This document shows, piece after piece, positions 55,660 to 63,701 of a DNA stretch of 64,000 nt. The stretch covers positions 120,110 to 184,109 of the forward strand of contig LWTK01000037.1 of the NCBI GenBank assembly GCA_003326205.1. The letters are read 5' to 3'. The translations under genes were made by a program, and so were the position numbers. A model generated the notes under the pieces. It ran no database searches, had not been told where the DNA came from, and saw only the letters and a program-made list of their open reading frames with translations. Position 1 is the first letter of the stretch, and every line of letters begins with the position of its first letter. Source of the stretch: Nostoc sp. ATCC 43529 (GTDB lineage: Bacteria; Cyanobacteriota; Cyanobacteriia; Cyanobacteriales; Nostocaceae).

Positions 55660-55886
55660 AACCTCTTAGAGGTTGTTTTAAAAGTGGTCTTTTGTAATTT
55701 TGATTACGCGCTGATCCCCCCTAGCCCACGCCAGTTGCTTCACTTGGGGAGACTCCAAGACCTAGCTGGCTGACCTTTCCAAGGAGGGAAACTATACTCA
55801 AAGTCCCCCTTATTCAGGGGGATTTAGGAGGATTGAAAACGTTTTGTTACCGACACCAAGACTTTTCAAACATCCTCTAAGAGGTT
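55660..55886. mobile_element. MITE-like element with AACCTCTTAGAGG termini
   Basis: The left end AACCTCTTAGAGGTTGTTTTAAAAGT and the right end ACTTTTCAAACATCCTCTAAGAGGTT are inverted repeats of about 26 bp. The 227-bp element has no ORF. It carries the CCCCCTTATTCAGGGGG palindrome inside. Its termini look like those of a transposon whose transposase is elsewhere. Confidence 0.8.
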
Positions 55887-56072
55887 CTTTGTGAAGAATT
55901 GAGAAGCCTCTATGGTGGGAATCTACTCCTGAAAAATTATATCCCTGACTTCTTCAATAAGTCAGGGATATGAATACTGCTATTAGTCACTAATTAACTA
56001 GGACTATTTTATTTCCTAGATTGTAAAATCTTTACTTTCCAAACTACCCAGATATATCCTTTGATACTAAAG
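55887..56072. other. Spacer before 2OG-Fe gene
   Basis: A palindrome ATATCCCTGACTTCTTCAATAAGTCAGGGATAT lies at about 55940-55972; it may end the minus-strand dioxygenase gene. No gene. Confidence 0.5.
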
Positions 56073-56741
56073 TTATTCAGTAAGCAAGCTAGGAGAAGTT
56101 AGCACAAACACATCCCTACTTCCCTGAGCTTCAATCTCTGGTTTGATAGGAGTTGTGAAGTGGAAAAATTCATGGTCGTTGACCAACAAAAGTTCTCCAG
56201 GATTTAGAATTTTGCTAAATACAGGCTTTTCTTTTTTGGCAGCATACAAATGTGTTTCTCCACCTTGAATATTATCTCTATCCACAGAGAAAATACCAAT
56301 AAAATCAGTACCATCTTGATGGATACCTTCAGGTGCAGGATTCCCTAAATTATCTGGCGAACAAATAGTTCTGATTTGATGAACTCCAATTTCTGCTTCT
56401 GGATGAAGTTTACAAGAATCATGAAATGCTAAAACAAGCTTTCTAAAAATATCAAGTTCAATAAGTGCATCTTCTAATTCTGCAAACTCTCTTTTGATGT
56501 CGCCCAATAATGGATTATACTCTTTGCTTTGGAAGAGGTAACCATGAGGTAATTTGATTAATTTGTCCTCTGCAACTATGAACCGAGATAATCTTCTCGA
56601 ACGATAGTTGCCTTTAATATAAGGATCGATAGGCAGATTCCTAAAAAATGGCTTGAAACCTTCTACATTAATTGAATTTACTTTTCTTAAAGTAAACAGA
56701 AAAGCATATTCTAATTCCGTTGCTGTCCATACTTTTTGCAT
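56073..56741 (-). CDS. 2-oxoglutarate/Fe-dependent dioxygenase family protein
   Basis: The 222-residue protein fits the 2OG-Fe dioxygenase family of amino acid hydroxylases (PF10014): His141-x-Asp143 in GIHQDGTDF, a distal His near 194 in HEFFHFTTPI, and an Arg after the second His (GSRDVFVLTSPSL) for 2-oxoglutarate. Known members hydroxylate free amino acids such as isoleucine. Substrate is not clear here. It is monocistronic; a ribosome site GGAGG is just before the ATG. Confidence 0.85.
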   Translation of the reverse strand: MQKVWTATELEYAFLFTLRKVNSINVEGFKPFFRNLPIDPYIKGNYRSRRLSRFIVAEDKLIKLPHGYLFQSKEYNPLLGDIKREFAELEDALIELDIFRKLVLAFHDSCKLHPEAEIGVHQIRTICSPDNLGNPAPEGIHQDGTDFIGIFSVDRDNIQGGETHLYAAKKEKPVFSKILNPGELLLVNDHEFFHFTTPIKPEIEAQGSRDVFVLTSPSLLTE

Positions 56742-56959
56742 AGGATTTACCTCCTTGCACGTTGAATTTCTCCCGGATTTTTCTTTACTGGGAGGGTTAT
56801 GACACCTAGTATATGCTACTTTTTATTAAACTGTCGTAAATTTGACTACAAAAATTGACAATTCATGGTATAGCAATCATGCATTGATAAACGTGCTGGC
56901 TGTTGACTGTCAACGCTATTTTCAAGATAGTCTATTGACTACAGCTACAAGGTTTGATG
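56742..56959. promoter_or_regulatory. Divergent spacer, dioxygenase / sfsA
   Basis: About 215 bp between two divergent genes. No repeat or ORF; it must hold both promoters. CCCGGGA-like palindromes (TTCTCCCGGATTTTTC) near 56769 are visible, without a known motif. Confidence 0.3.
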
Positions 56960-57685
56960 ATGATTGATTGGCTTTACCGTTACCCGCCTTTATATCCGGG
57001 TATTCTGCTAAAACGCTACAAGCGGTTTTTTGTGGACGTTCAACTTACTTCTGGCGAGATAGTGACAGCACATTGTCCAAATACAGGGCCGATGACTGGA
57101 GTATCGACTCCTTTAAGTGCGGTACAGCTTTCTAAAAGTGAAAATCCAAACCGTAAATTGGCTTACACTTTAGAACTAATTCAGGTAAATGACAATGAGC
57201 CGACTTGGGTGGGTGTGAATACTATTTTGCCTAATCGGGTGGTAAAGTTAGCTTTGGTAAAATATCTTTTCCCGGAATTGGGCGAATATAGCCAAATTAA
57301 AGGCGAAGTGGTTTATGGGCTAGATAAAAAAAGTCGAGTGGATTTTTTCTTAACAGGAAATGTTGAGGAACGCCCAATTTATTTAGAAGTTAAAAATACA
57401 ACTTTCTGCGATGGGAGATTAGCTTTATTTCCAGATACGGAAACTACCAGAGGACAAAAGCACTTGCGAGAATTAATGGCGCTGTTACCTTTAACTCGTG
57501 CGGTGATGCTTTATTTTATCAATCGTGGTGATTGTACTGAATTTTCTCCTGGCGATCGCACTGACCCAGTGTATGGTATTTTATTACGGCAGGCGATCGC
57601 TCTTGGTTTAGAAGTGCTACCTTGCCGTTTTGATATTTCCCCCGAAGGTATCCGTTATTTGGGTTTGGCAAAATTGAAAATTTGA
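56960..57685 (+). CDS. sfsA: SfsA-family DNA-binding/nuclease protein
   Basis: The 241-residue protein matches SfsA: the start DWLYRYPPLYPGILLKRYKRFFVDV, then HCPNTGPMTG (OB-fold part), then the PD-(D/E)XK-like part with SRVDFFL, YLEVKNTTF and FPDTETTRGQKHLREL. SfsA was first linked to sugar fermentation in E. coli; its role here is unclear. A ribosome site AAGG lies seven bases before ATG 56960; ATG 56957 or TTG 56954 are also possible. It looks monocistronic and is followed by a strong hairpin. Confidence 0.93.
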   Translation: MIDWLYRYPPLYPGILLKRYKRFFVDVQLTSGEIVTAHCPNTGPMTGVSTPLSAVQLSKSENPNRKLAYTLELIQVNDNEPTWVGVNTILPNRVVKLALVKYLFPELGEYSQIKGEVVYGLDKKSRVDFFLTGNVEERPIYLEVKNTTFCDGRLALFPDTETTRGQKHLRELMALLPLTRAVMLYFINRGDCTEFSPGDRTDPVYGILLRQAIALGLEVLPCRFDISPEGIRYLGLAKLKI

Positions 57686-57700
57686 TTCTACTCGTTCAAA

Positions 57701-57739
57701 CAACAAATCCATCTAGATACTGTCTAGATGGATTTGTTG
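57701..57739. terminator. 17-bp perfect hairpin between sfsA and fasciclin gene
   Basis: CAACAAATCCATCTAGA and TCTAGATGGATTTGTTG form a 17-bp perfect stem with a TACTG loop. It lies 16 bp after sfsA and about 90 bp before the convergent fasciclin stop. It probably ends transcription in both directions, although no T-run follows directly. Confidence 0.75.
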
Positions 57740-57829
57740 GTAGCTGTTAAAAAAGATTCAAACTCTCATGGAAAAGCAACTATAAATAGTCACCACTCCA
57801 CAAATAGCATTTGCTATTTTGACGTTTGC

Positions 57830-58234
57830 TTATGCAGGAATCAAAACTTTGTCAATAACGTGGATGACACCGTTATCAGCAGCAACATCCGCGGCTGCAA
57901 CTGTCGCATCATTTATCTTAACGCCACCATTAGAGGTGTCAATTGTTACTTCTGAACCTTCAACGGTTTTAGCGCTATTCAGTTTAACCACATCAGCAGC
58001 CAGTACTTTGCCTGAAACAACATGATAGGTCAAGATTTTCTTGAGCTTGGGAATATCTTGAAGTAATGCGTCTACTGTACCTGCTGGAAGCTGATTAAAT
58101 GCTTCATCAGTGGGTGCAAAGACGGTAAATGGCCCATCGCTGTTGAGTGTATCTACCAAACCAGCCGCTTGGATTGCTGCAACTAGTGTGTTGAAAGAAC
58201 CATTGTTAGTGGCAGTCTCAATTATGTTGGCCAT
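57830..58234 (-). CDS. Fasciclin (FAS1) domain protein
   Basis: The 134-residue protein is a single FAS1 domain: [58 protein letters not shown], and [13 protein letters not shown] at the end. There is no signal peptide, so the protein may be cytosolic, in contrast to many FAS1 proteins. Function is adhesion-like or unknown. It is the terminal gene before a 270-bp spacer from the next operon. Confidence 0.92.
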   Translation of the reverse strand: MANIIETATNNGSFNTLVAAIQAAGLVDTLNSDGPFTVFAPTDEAFNQLPAGTVDALLQDIPKLKKILTYHVVSGKVLAADVVKLNSAKTVEGSEVTIDTSNGGVKINDATVAAADVAADNGVIHVIDKVLIPA

Positions 58235-58503
58235 GTGTTCTACCTAGTTCTGTGTAAGCTGTTACAAATCTAAAATTTTTTTCAATAATCTCTATCTATC
58301 ATAAGACGTATCTCAAATCATTTTTTTTATTTATATAATATAGATTTAGATATATTTTTATACAAAGAGAGAATTATATGTAATCTCCGCCGCTGCTTTC
58401 AAAGCACTCCAGGAAGCGACAGATGCTTTTTTTATATAGCGGTAATAGCGATCGCTTTTATGGTTCTCGTATTTCAATATTTAGATGCGTTTGTTTTGGT
58501 AGT
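58235..58503. other. Spacer between the fasciclin gene and the lasso-type operon
   Basis: About 270 bp, AT-rich at the left. Contains one HIP1 GCGATCGC near 58448. A short ORF-like stretch is not convincing. No RNA gene seen. Confidence 0.35.
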
Positions 58504-59739
58504 TTACCTATATGTACTATTAGTTATGTATCTACTTACCAATCGTATTGGTCGGATTAAGTAGTATAGGAAAGAAAGACCAGATGGCAATGGTAAAACT
58601 TCTTGGTCTTCTTGATTAACATTAGTGATTACCAACCTGGTTGTAAAACTCAAAAATTGCCACACTAGATAAACACGAACTGGCATTCTGCTAAGTGGCC
58701 CATCGATCATTAAGTGTTGAAAAAAAAGTTTAATAAACAGTGGAGTTTTAACTTCTGTGAAAAGCTGTTTCTGCATCCGCGCAGTATAAATTAAAATTGT
58801 GGGATCGATTTGGATCTGTTGTTGAATAGCCTGCTTGAGTTGGTCTGGTAAAGGGGTATTCAGGAGAGTATTAACTATTAACAGACTAATAAAGAATGGT
58901 CTTTCAAGTTCCAGACTCTTTACTTGCTGCAATAATTGTTCCCAATCCAATGGTTTTTGAATACGCAATAATTCAGCTAAATCACAAATTTGAGCCAAAG
59001 ACTCTCTACCTTCATTAACTCCTCTGGCAATTTGTACAGCAAGAATAATCAACAAATCATCAAAAGATAAATCGATGATAGATTCACCATTGAGAGATAA
59101 AGACCTGCTTCGTTGCCACAAAGTTTTAAAGTCAGGAAGTTTAAAAGGAAAGTAAGATAAGGGAGTCAGTTCACAGTGAAGATCCACTACTATTTCTGGT
59201 TTTTGGCTATGGACAAAAGTATGTTGCCAACCATAGTAGTCAGCTTCTAGTTGATATTTTTGAGTAATCAATAATTTTTGAGCTTTGACTATATCCTCTT
59301 GTTTTACCAAAATATCTAGATCGCTAAATTGTCTCATCGCTAAGTTGCCATAAACAGAAGCAGCTAAAACAAGTCCTTTGAAAGGAATTGCCCGAATTTT
59401 ATTAGCTTCAAAAAGTTTAAGGATTTTAACCAATTCATGACTCAAAAATAAGTTGCGGCTAGCATTAGCATGGTAGCGATTCCGAAGCTGAGTTAAGACC
59501 GTTTTGGGAATAGCTTCTTTGACAGTGGTATTGAGACTCTGGTATAAGAGTGGTATTGTTCCATGATATGTTGCTATTTTTATGAGCAATGTCCAGTCTA
59601 TGTTTTGCTGGAGTAAAGTTTTAATTCGCTTTGCGGTTTCGGAGTCTATGTGAGTTCGGGTACAACACAGAAGTAGCTCAATTTCTGGACGTTTAACCTT
59701 TATTGGTAATTGAATAATAGGCTGGTTTAAGGTAATCAT
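58504..59739 (-). CDS. Nucleotidyltransferase family protein (NTP_transf_5 type)
   Basis: The 411-residue protein has a polymerase-beta-like nucleotidyltransferase core: AIPFKGLVLA (Lys121), GNLAMRQFSDLDILV with Asp140 and Asp142, and a later acidic strand EIVVDLHCEL near 185. The C-terminal 200 residues are helical. Such proteins are found in lasso-peptide clusters of other bacteria, where their role is unresolved, and as stand-alone genes. It starts seven bp after the ABC transporter gene, so they form one operon with the B2 protease gene. Confidence 0.85.
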   Translation of the reverse strand: MITLNQPIIQLPIKVKRPEIELLLCCTRTHIDSETAKRIKTLLQQNIDWTLLIKIATYHGTIPLLYQSLNTTVKEAIPKTVLTQLRNRYHANASRNLFLSHELVKILKLFEANKIRAIPFKGLVLAASVYGNLAMRQFSDLDILVKQEDIVKAQKLLITQKYQLEADYYGWQHTFVHSQKPEIVVDLHCELTPLSYFPFKLPDFKTLWQRSRSLSLNGESIIDLSFDDLLIILAVQIARGVNEGRESLAQICDLAELLRIQKPLDWEQLLQQVKSLELERPFFISLLIVNTLLNTPLPDQLKQAIQQQIQIDPTILIYTARMQKQLFTEVKTPLFIKLFFQHLMIDGPLSRMPVRVYLVWQFLSFTTRLVITNVNQEDQEVLPLPSGLSFLYYLIRPIRLVSRYITNSTYR

Positions 59740-59746
59740 AAATTAC

Positions 59747-61564
59747 TCACTTATAGTGTTGGGCTTGCGTTTCAAACAAGTCTGCATAGCTACCACCCAG
59801 ATTTATCAGTTCCTCGTGAGTGCCGCTTTCCATGATTGAACCGTTTGCCATTAGGTAGATACAGTCAGCCATTTTGACAGTTGATAAGCGATGGCTAATG
59901 AGGATAGCAGCTTGATTTTTAATAAGTTGGCGGAAATTATGAAACACCTCTTCTTCGGCTTTCGGGTCTAAAGCACTAGTTGGTTCGTCCAACACAATTA
60001 ACTGTGAATCTCGCAAAAATGCCCTGGCTAAAGCAATTTTTTGCCACTGACCGATGCTCAATTCTTCCCCTTGTTCAAACAATTTACCTAGTATGGTGTC
60101 GTAACCTTGAGGTAACTTACTGATGACATCATCAGCACCGGAACGACGGGCAGCAGCGATGATTTTGTCGTGGGCAAATGACAGATTAATATTTGCCATC
60201 CAAATGTTTTCTTTAGCAGTCAGATGATATTTTGTATAATCTTGAAAAATCACGCTAATTTGAGTGCGGAGGGTAGCAATTTGAAATTGGCGTAAATCTA
60301 TGCCATCAATGGTAATACTACCAAAAGTGGGATCGTATAAGCGACACAGAAGCTTAATTAAAGTAGTCTTGCCGGAGCCGTTTTCTCCTACCAAGGCGAC
60401 AACTTTTCCTGGGCGAATAGTTAGATTAATATCCTCAAGTGCCTGACGCTTCGTATTTGCATATTGAAAGCTGACGTGATTAAACACAATGCCATGTTGC
60501 ATTGGTATGGGAAATGGTTTTGGATGTAATGGTTCTACAACCTTTGGTTTCAAATCTAGAAATTCATATAAGTTTGCGAGAAATAGGTTGTCTTCATATA
60601 AACCAGACAGACCACCCAAGAGACTTTTTAAGTCGTTTTGTCCCCGTTGCAATGCTTGGTAATAGAGTACTAAATCACCAAAACGGATAGTGCCTTGCAT
60701 AGTTTGATAAATAATGAAACCATAGGCAGCAAAAACTAAAGTTGTCGCCGTTGTTTGGGCACCAAGATTAGCCACAGATTGTCTTTTGGTCATGGCTATG
60801 TTTTCTTGGTATAGTTGCGATCGCAAGCGTAAATACCACTCACTAAAGAAAGAACCCAAATCAAACAAGCGAATTTCTTTAGCGTGTTGCTCTGTAGTCA
60901 GTATCCGACTCAAGTAGCCTGCTTGGCGTTCCTGGGCTGTCTTTCGGCGCTGCCAATGATACATGATGCCAGAGTATCTCACCCGCACTACCAAGGCCGG
61001 AATCGCGGCAACAAATAAGATAACTCCTATTGCCCAATGCAATGATAGTAGCAACCCCAGCATCGCCACCAAAGAGATACTACTCAAACATAGCCATGCC
61101 AAACGATGTAGAATTTGCCCCGGTCGAGAAGGAGCTTCTTTTTGCGCCCGCTGCAAGGCATCATAATATTCAGAGTTTTCGTAATACTCCAGGTCTACCT
61201 CAATTGATTTAGCATGGAGGACGTTTTGCATGTAGTCAGTTAGTTGCTGAGATTGGGCGGCATACACCAGTTCCGTCAGGGAAGAACACAGGTTAGTTAC
61301 TAGGGTGATAGCAACAAAGAAGCTAAGCAAAAGTAATACTTGATTAAAGGCGGCTCCTTTGTCGGCAACATTAACACTGGCGGCTATTGTATCTACGATG
61401 AGTTTGGTGAGGTAAAGAGAGAGTAGGGGCAATAAACCTTGAACAACCAAAAGTGCAACCAAAGCAATAGTCAAACGAGGACTACTATTCCAAACTAGGC
61501 GCAACGCAGGCAGAATGCGTAAGCTGTGCTGGATTTTATATCTTAAAGTTTTGCCTGCTTTCAT
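59747..61564 (-). CDS. ABC transporter, fused permease-ATPase
   Basis: From ATG 61564 the protein has 605 residues. The membrane domain (about 30-320) holds five to six helices. The ATPase domain has Walker A GENGSGKTT (about residue 395), signature LSIGQWQKIALARAFL, Walker B LIVLDEPTSALD and H-loop ISHRLS. It is an exporter of the lasso-peptide LarD/McjD type by context. The ATG at 61564 lies four bases after the stop of the B2 gene; a longer open frame to 61633 overlaps that gene and is unlikely. There is no peptidase C39 domain. Confidence 0.9.
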   Translation of the reverse strand: MKAGKTLRYKIQHSLRILPALRLVWNSSPRLTIALVALLVVQGLLPLLSLYLTKLIVDTIAASVNVADKGAAFNQVLLLLSFFVAITLVTNLCSSLTELVYAAQSQQLTDYMQNVLHAKSIEVDLEYYENSEYYDALQRAQKEAPSRPGQILHRLAWLCLSSISLVAMLGLLLSLHWAIGVILFVAAIPALVVRVRYSGIMYHWQRRKTAQERQAGYLSRILTTEQHAKEIRLFDLGSFFSEWYLRLRSQLYQENIAMTKRQSVANLGAQTTATTLVFAAYGFIIYQTMQGTIRFGDLVLYYQALQRGQNDLKSLLGGLSGLYEDNLFLANLYEFLDLKPKVVEPLHPKPFPIPMQHGIVFNHVSFQYANTKRQALEDINLTIRPGKVVALVGENGSGKTTLIKLLCRLYDPTFGSITIDGIDLRQFQIATLRTQISVIFQDYTKYHLTAKENIWMANINLSFAHDKIIAAARRSGADDVISKLPQGYDTILGKLFEQGEELSIGQWQKIALARAFLRDSQLIVLDEPTSALDPKAEEEVFHNFRQLIKNQAAILISHRLSTVKMADCIYLMANGSIMESGTHEELINLGGSYADLFETQAQHYK

Positions 61565-61568
61565 ATTT

Positions 61569-62012
61569 TTAAATATGCTCTTTTGTAAAAGATGCCAGTT
61601 GGCTAAAATGAGAAAGGTCTGCAACATCGCCAATTACAACCTGTCCCTGATTTTCTAACCACGCATGAGCCTTTAACTCTCCTTCTATATCTTTGGCAAC
61701 ACCAATGCAGAGATTAGATGTATAACCGTGGCGACTCATGAAAAACTGGCAAGTCAAGGCACGCGCCAGACACTTGACACCAGGCATATAATGACTGCTC
61801 ACTTCAACAGCCCAGATGATTTTGTCAATAGAGACGTGGTATTTTTCTTGGCATTTAGGTTTGGTGTTACTTAGCCTTAATAGAAGTTGATGCAAGGTTT
61901 TAAATGACAGCAACCACAAACCTAATCTAACTAATGTTAATACAATAAAAGTGTTAATTAAAAGTTGTTTTTTTTGATAATCTAATTTGAGAAACTTAGA
62001 TAAATGCTTCAT
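61569..62012 (-). CDS. Lasso-peptide-type B2 protease (transglutaminase-like)
   Basis: The 147-residue protein fits the lasso-peptide biosynthesis B2 family (PF13471, a transglutaminase-like cysteine peptidase). The catalytic triad is Cys81 in GVKCLARALT, His116 in KAHAWLEN, and Asp129 in VVIGDV. In lasso clusters B2 cuts the leader from the precursor. A hydrophobic stretch at residues 20-36 (NTFIVLTLVRLGLWLL) may anchor it. The ABC transporter follows after four bases. No precursor, RRE (B1) or cyclase (asparagine-synthetase-like) gene is visible, so the substrate is unknown. Confidence 0.85.
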   Translation of the reverse strand: MKHLSKFLKLDYQKKQLLINTFIVLTLVRLGLWLLSFKTLHQLLLRLSNTKPKCQEKYHVSIDKIIWAVEVSSHYMPGVKCLARALTCQFFMSRHGYTSNLCIGVAKDIEGELKAHAWLENQGQVVIGDVADLSHFSQLASFTKEHI

Positions 62013-62066
62013 TTTTACTTAAATACTTGATGATTTATTGACAATGCAGTTCTCATTTTTTAAATC

Positions 62067-63038
62067 TTAAGCAGATAAAGTCAACCGTGGTTTTGAATAA
62101 TTATCATTGTTTTTCAAAGATGATGCAATAAAAAAATTAATAGCCGACTCTGCTGACCACTGAGGATGAAAGTCTAAACATGAAGATATCCTGGAAATAT
62201 CAGCTTGTGAATGCTGAATGTCTCCCAAACGAGGAGAAACGAAATTAATTTCTGATTGCCATTGCGGGAAATGATTTTTGAGGATATCAATCAACTGTAC
62301 TAAAGAAGTAGATTTTCCAGTTCCTAAGTTGCAAATTAATGATGAGCCAGGAGTAATATTCGCTTTTAATGCTTGAGCAAAAGCCTTTACTACATCTTTA
62401 ACATAAATAAAGTCTCTGGTTTGATTCCCATCGCCATAAATAGTAATTGGTAAGCCACGTTGCATAATATCAACAAATCGGGAGATTACGCCAGAGTAGC
62501 TGGAATTAGGAACTTGTCTATGGCCAAATACGTTAAAAATTCGTAAGCCAATAAATGAAAAACCTAGTTGTTTAGCAAAGAGACTGGCGTATTGTTCGCT
62601 CACCAATTTTTGTAAACCATAGGGTGATAGAGGAGAGGTTTTTTGCTCTTCTGAAATCGGTAATTGAGTGAGATTGCCGTATACAGATGCCGAACTGGCA
62701 AACACTAACTTAGGAATAGTTAAAGCTTGGCAAAGTTGAATCACAGCCAGGGTTGCCGAAAGATTATTGTGATGAGCCTCTAGGGGACGATATAAAGATT
62801 CTGTCACCGATGAAATAGCTGCTAAATGGGCAATTCCATCAACTTTAAGTGTAAAATCTTCTGGTTGACATATTAAAATATCTTTTTGTATAAACCTAAG
62901 ACGAGGATGTTTGGGTAAGTTCTCTAAGCGTCCAGTGGTCAAATTATCAACTACAGTGACACGATGTCCTTCTGATAACAATTGTTCTGTAAGATGAGAG
63001 CCAATAAATCCGGCTCCGCCAGTGACAATAAAATGCAT
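62067..63038 (-). CDS. NAD-dependent nucleotide-sugar epimerase/dehydratase
   Basis: From ATG 63038 the protein has 323 residues. It is an extended SDR: VTGGAGFIGSHL near residue 5 (NAD-binding), VDNLTTG, Ser in ASSASVYG near 120, and the catalytic YGLQK near 148 with Tyr and Lys. The resemblance is to UDP-glucose 4-epimerase and dTDP-glucose 4,6-dehydratase. It starts four bases after the stop of the glycosyltransferase, so the genes are cotranscribed. It supplies a nucleotide sugar, perhaps for the glycosyltransferase upstream. Confidence 0.9.
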   Translation of the reverse strand: MHFIVTGGAGFIGSHLTEQLLSEGHRVTVVDNLTTGRLENLPKHPRLRFIQKDILICQPEDFTLKVDGIAHLAAISSVTESLYRPLEAHHNNLSATLAVIQLCQALTIPKLVFASSASVYGNLTQLPISEEQKTSPLSPYGLQKLVSEQYASLFAKQLGFSFIGLRIFNVFGHRQVPNSSYSGVISRFVDIMQRGLPITIYGDGNQTRDFIYVKDVVKAFAQALKANITPGSSLICNLGTGKSTSLVQLIDILKNHFPQWQSEINFVSPRLGDIQHSQADISRISSCLDFHPQWSAESAINFFIASSLKNNDNYSKPRLTLSA

Positions 63039-63042
63039 GATC

Positions 63043-63701
63043 TTAAATTTGCTCAGTAGATATAGATAATCGCAACTTCTCATACCTAGCGGTTTCACCC
63101 CGTATTTCTCGATAGCGATGCAAAACTCTACGTGCTTGCTCTATTTGATGATTTTGAATATGTAAATTGGCAAGTTTGAGGTAGATATTGTAAAAGTAAG
63201 GATCGAGAAAATTAACAGGTATTTTTAGGAATTTTGGATTGCGATCGATGACTTTTTCCTTAACGCGCAGGTAGTTAGTTAACATCTGCTCTCGATCTTG
63301 AGAAAGACTACTCGGCGATTCCCGATAACGCGCTAAGGGTTGATTTAAAAAGTAAATCGGAAATTTTTCAATCACGCGCAGCCATAAATCGTAATCTTCA
63401 CAACATCTCAGAGTTTCATCAAACAAACCCACTTTATCTAAACAATCTCGACGCACAACAACCGTTAGGACTGGAATGTAGTTGTATCTAAAAAGAGTCC
63501 ATAATACCTGAAGATTCGGGGTAGGATATGCTGTATTGTACGAACCCGGAAACAAACCCAGTTTCTCGGAAAAAAAGAGTGAATCTGAATAGATCAAACC
63601 AATGCGTGGATTGGCTTCCAAGACGGAAATCTGTTTTTCTAACTTCTGAGGTTCCCAGAGATCGTCATCATCTAAAAAGGCGATATACTTCCCTCTAGCA
63701 G
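63043..63701 (-). pseudogene. Glycosyltransferase family 2, N-terminus lost to an IS5-family insertion
   Basis: The remaining part starts at ARGKYIAFLDDDDLW, the middle of a GT2 domain with its DDD metal site, and runs to a normal stop at 63043. The 70-80 residues before it, with the nucleotide-binding strand, are absent. At about 63702 the sequence changes into IS-terminal sequence (AGGGCTTGCTGAAAAAGTC). The gene is therefore broken by an insertion; its first part should lie beyond the window. The coding part has a further C-terminal TPR-like helix pair (NIYLKLANLHIQNHQIEQARRV). Confidence 0.85.

Noticed and set aside
58504..62012. Calling this a complete lasso-peptide cluster
   Set aside because: There is no precursor, no RRE/B1 and no asparagine-synthetase-like cyclase in the window, so only a partial module can be claimed.
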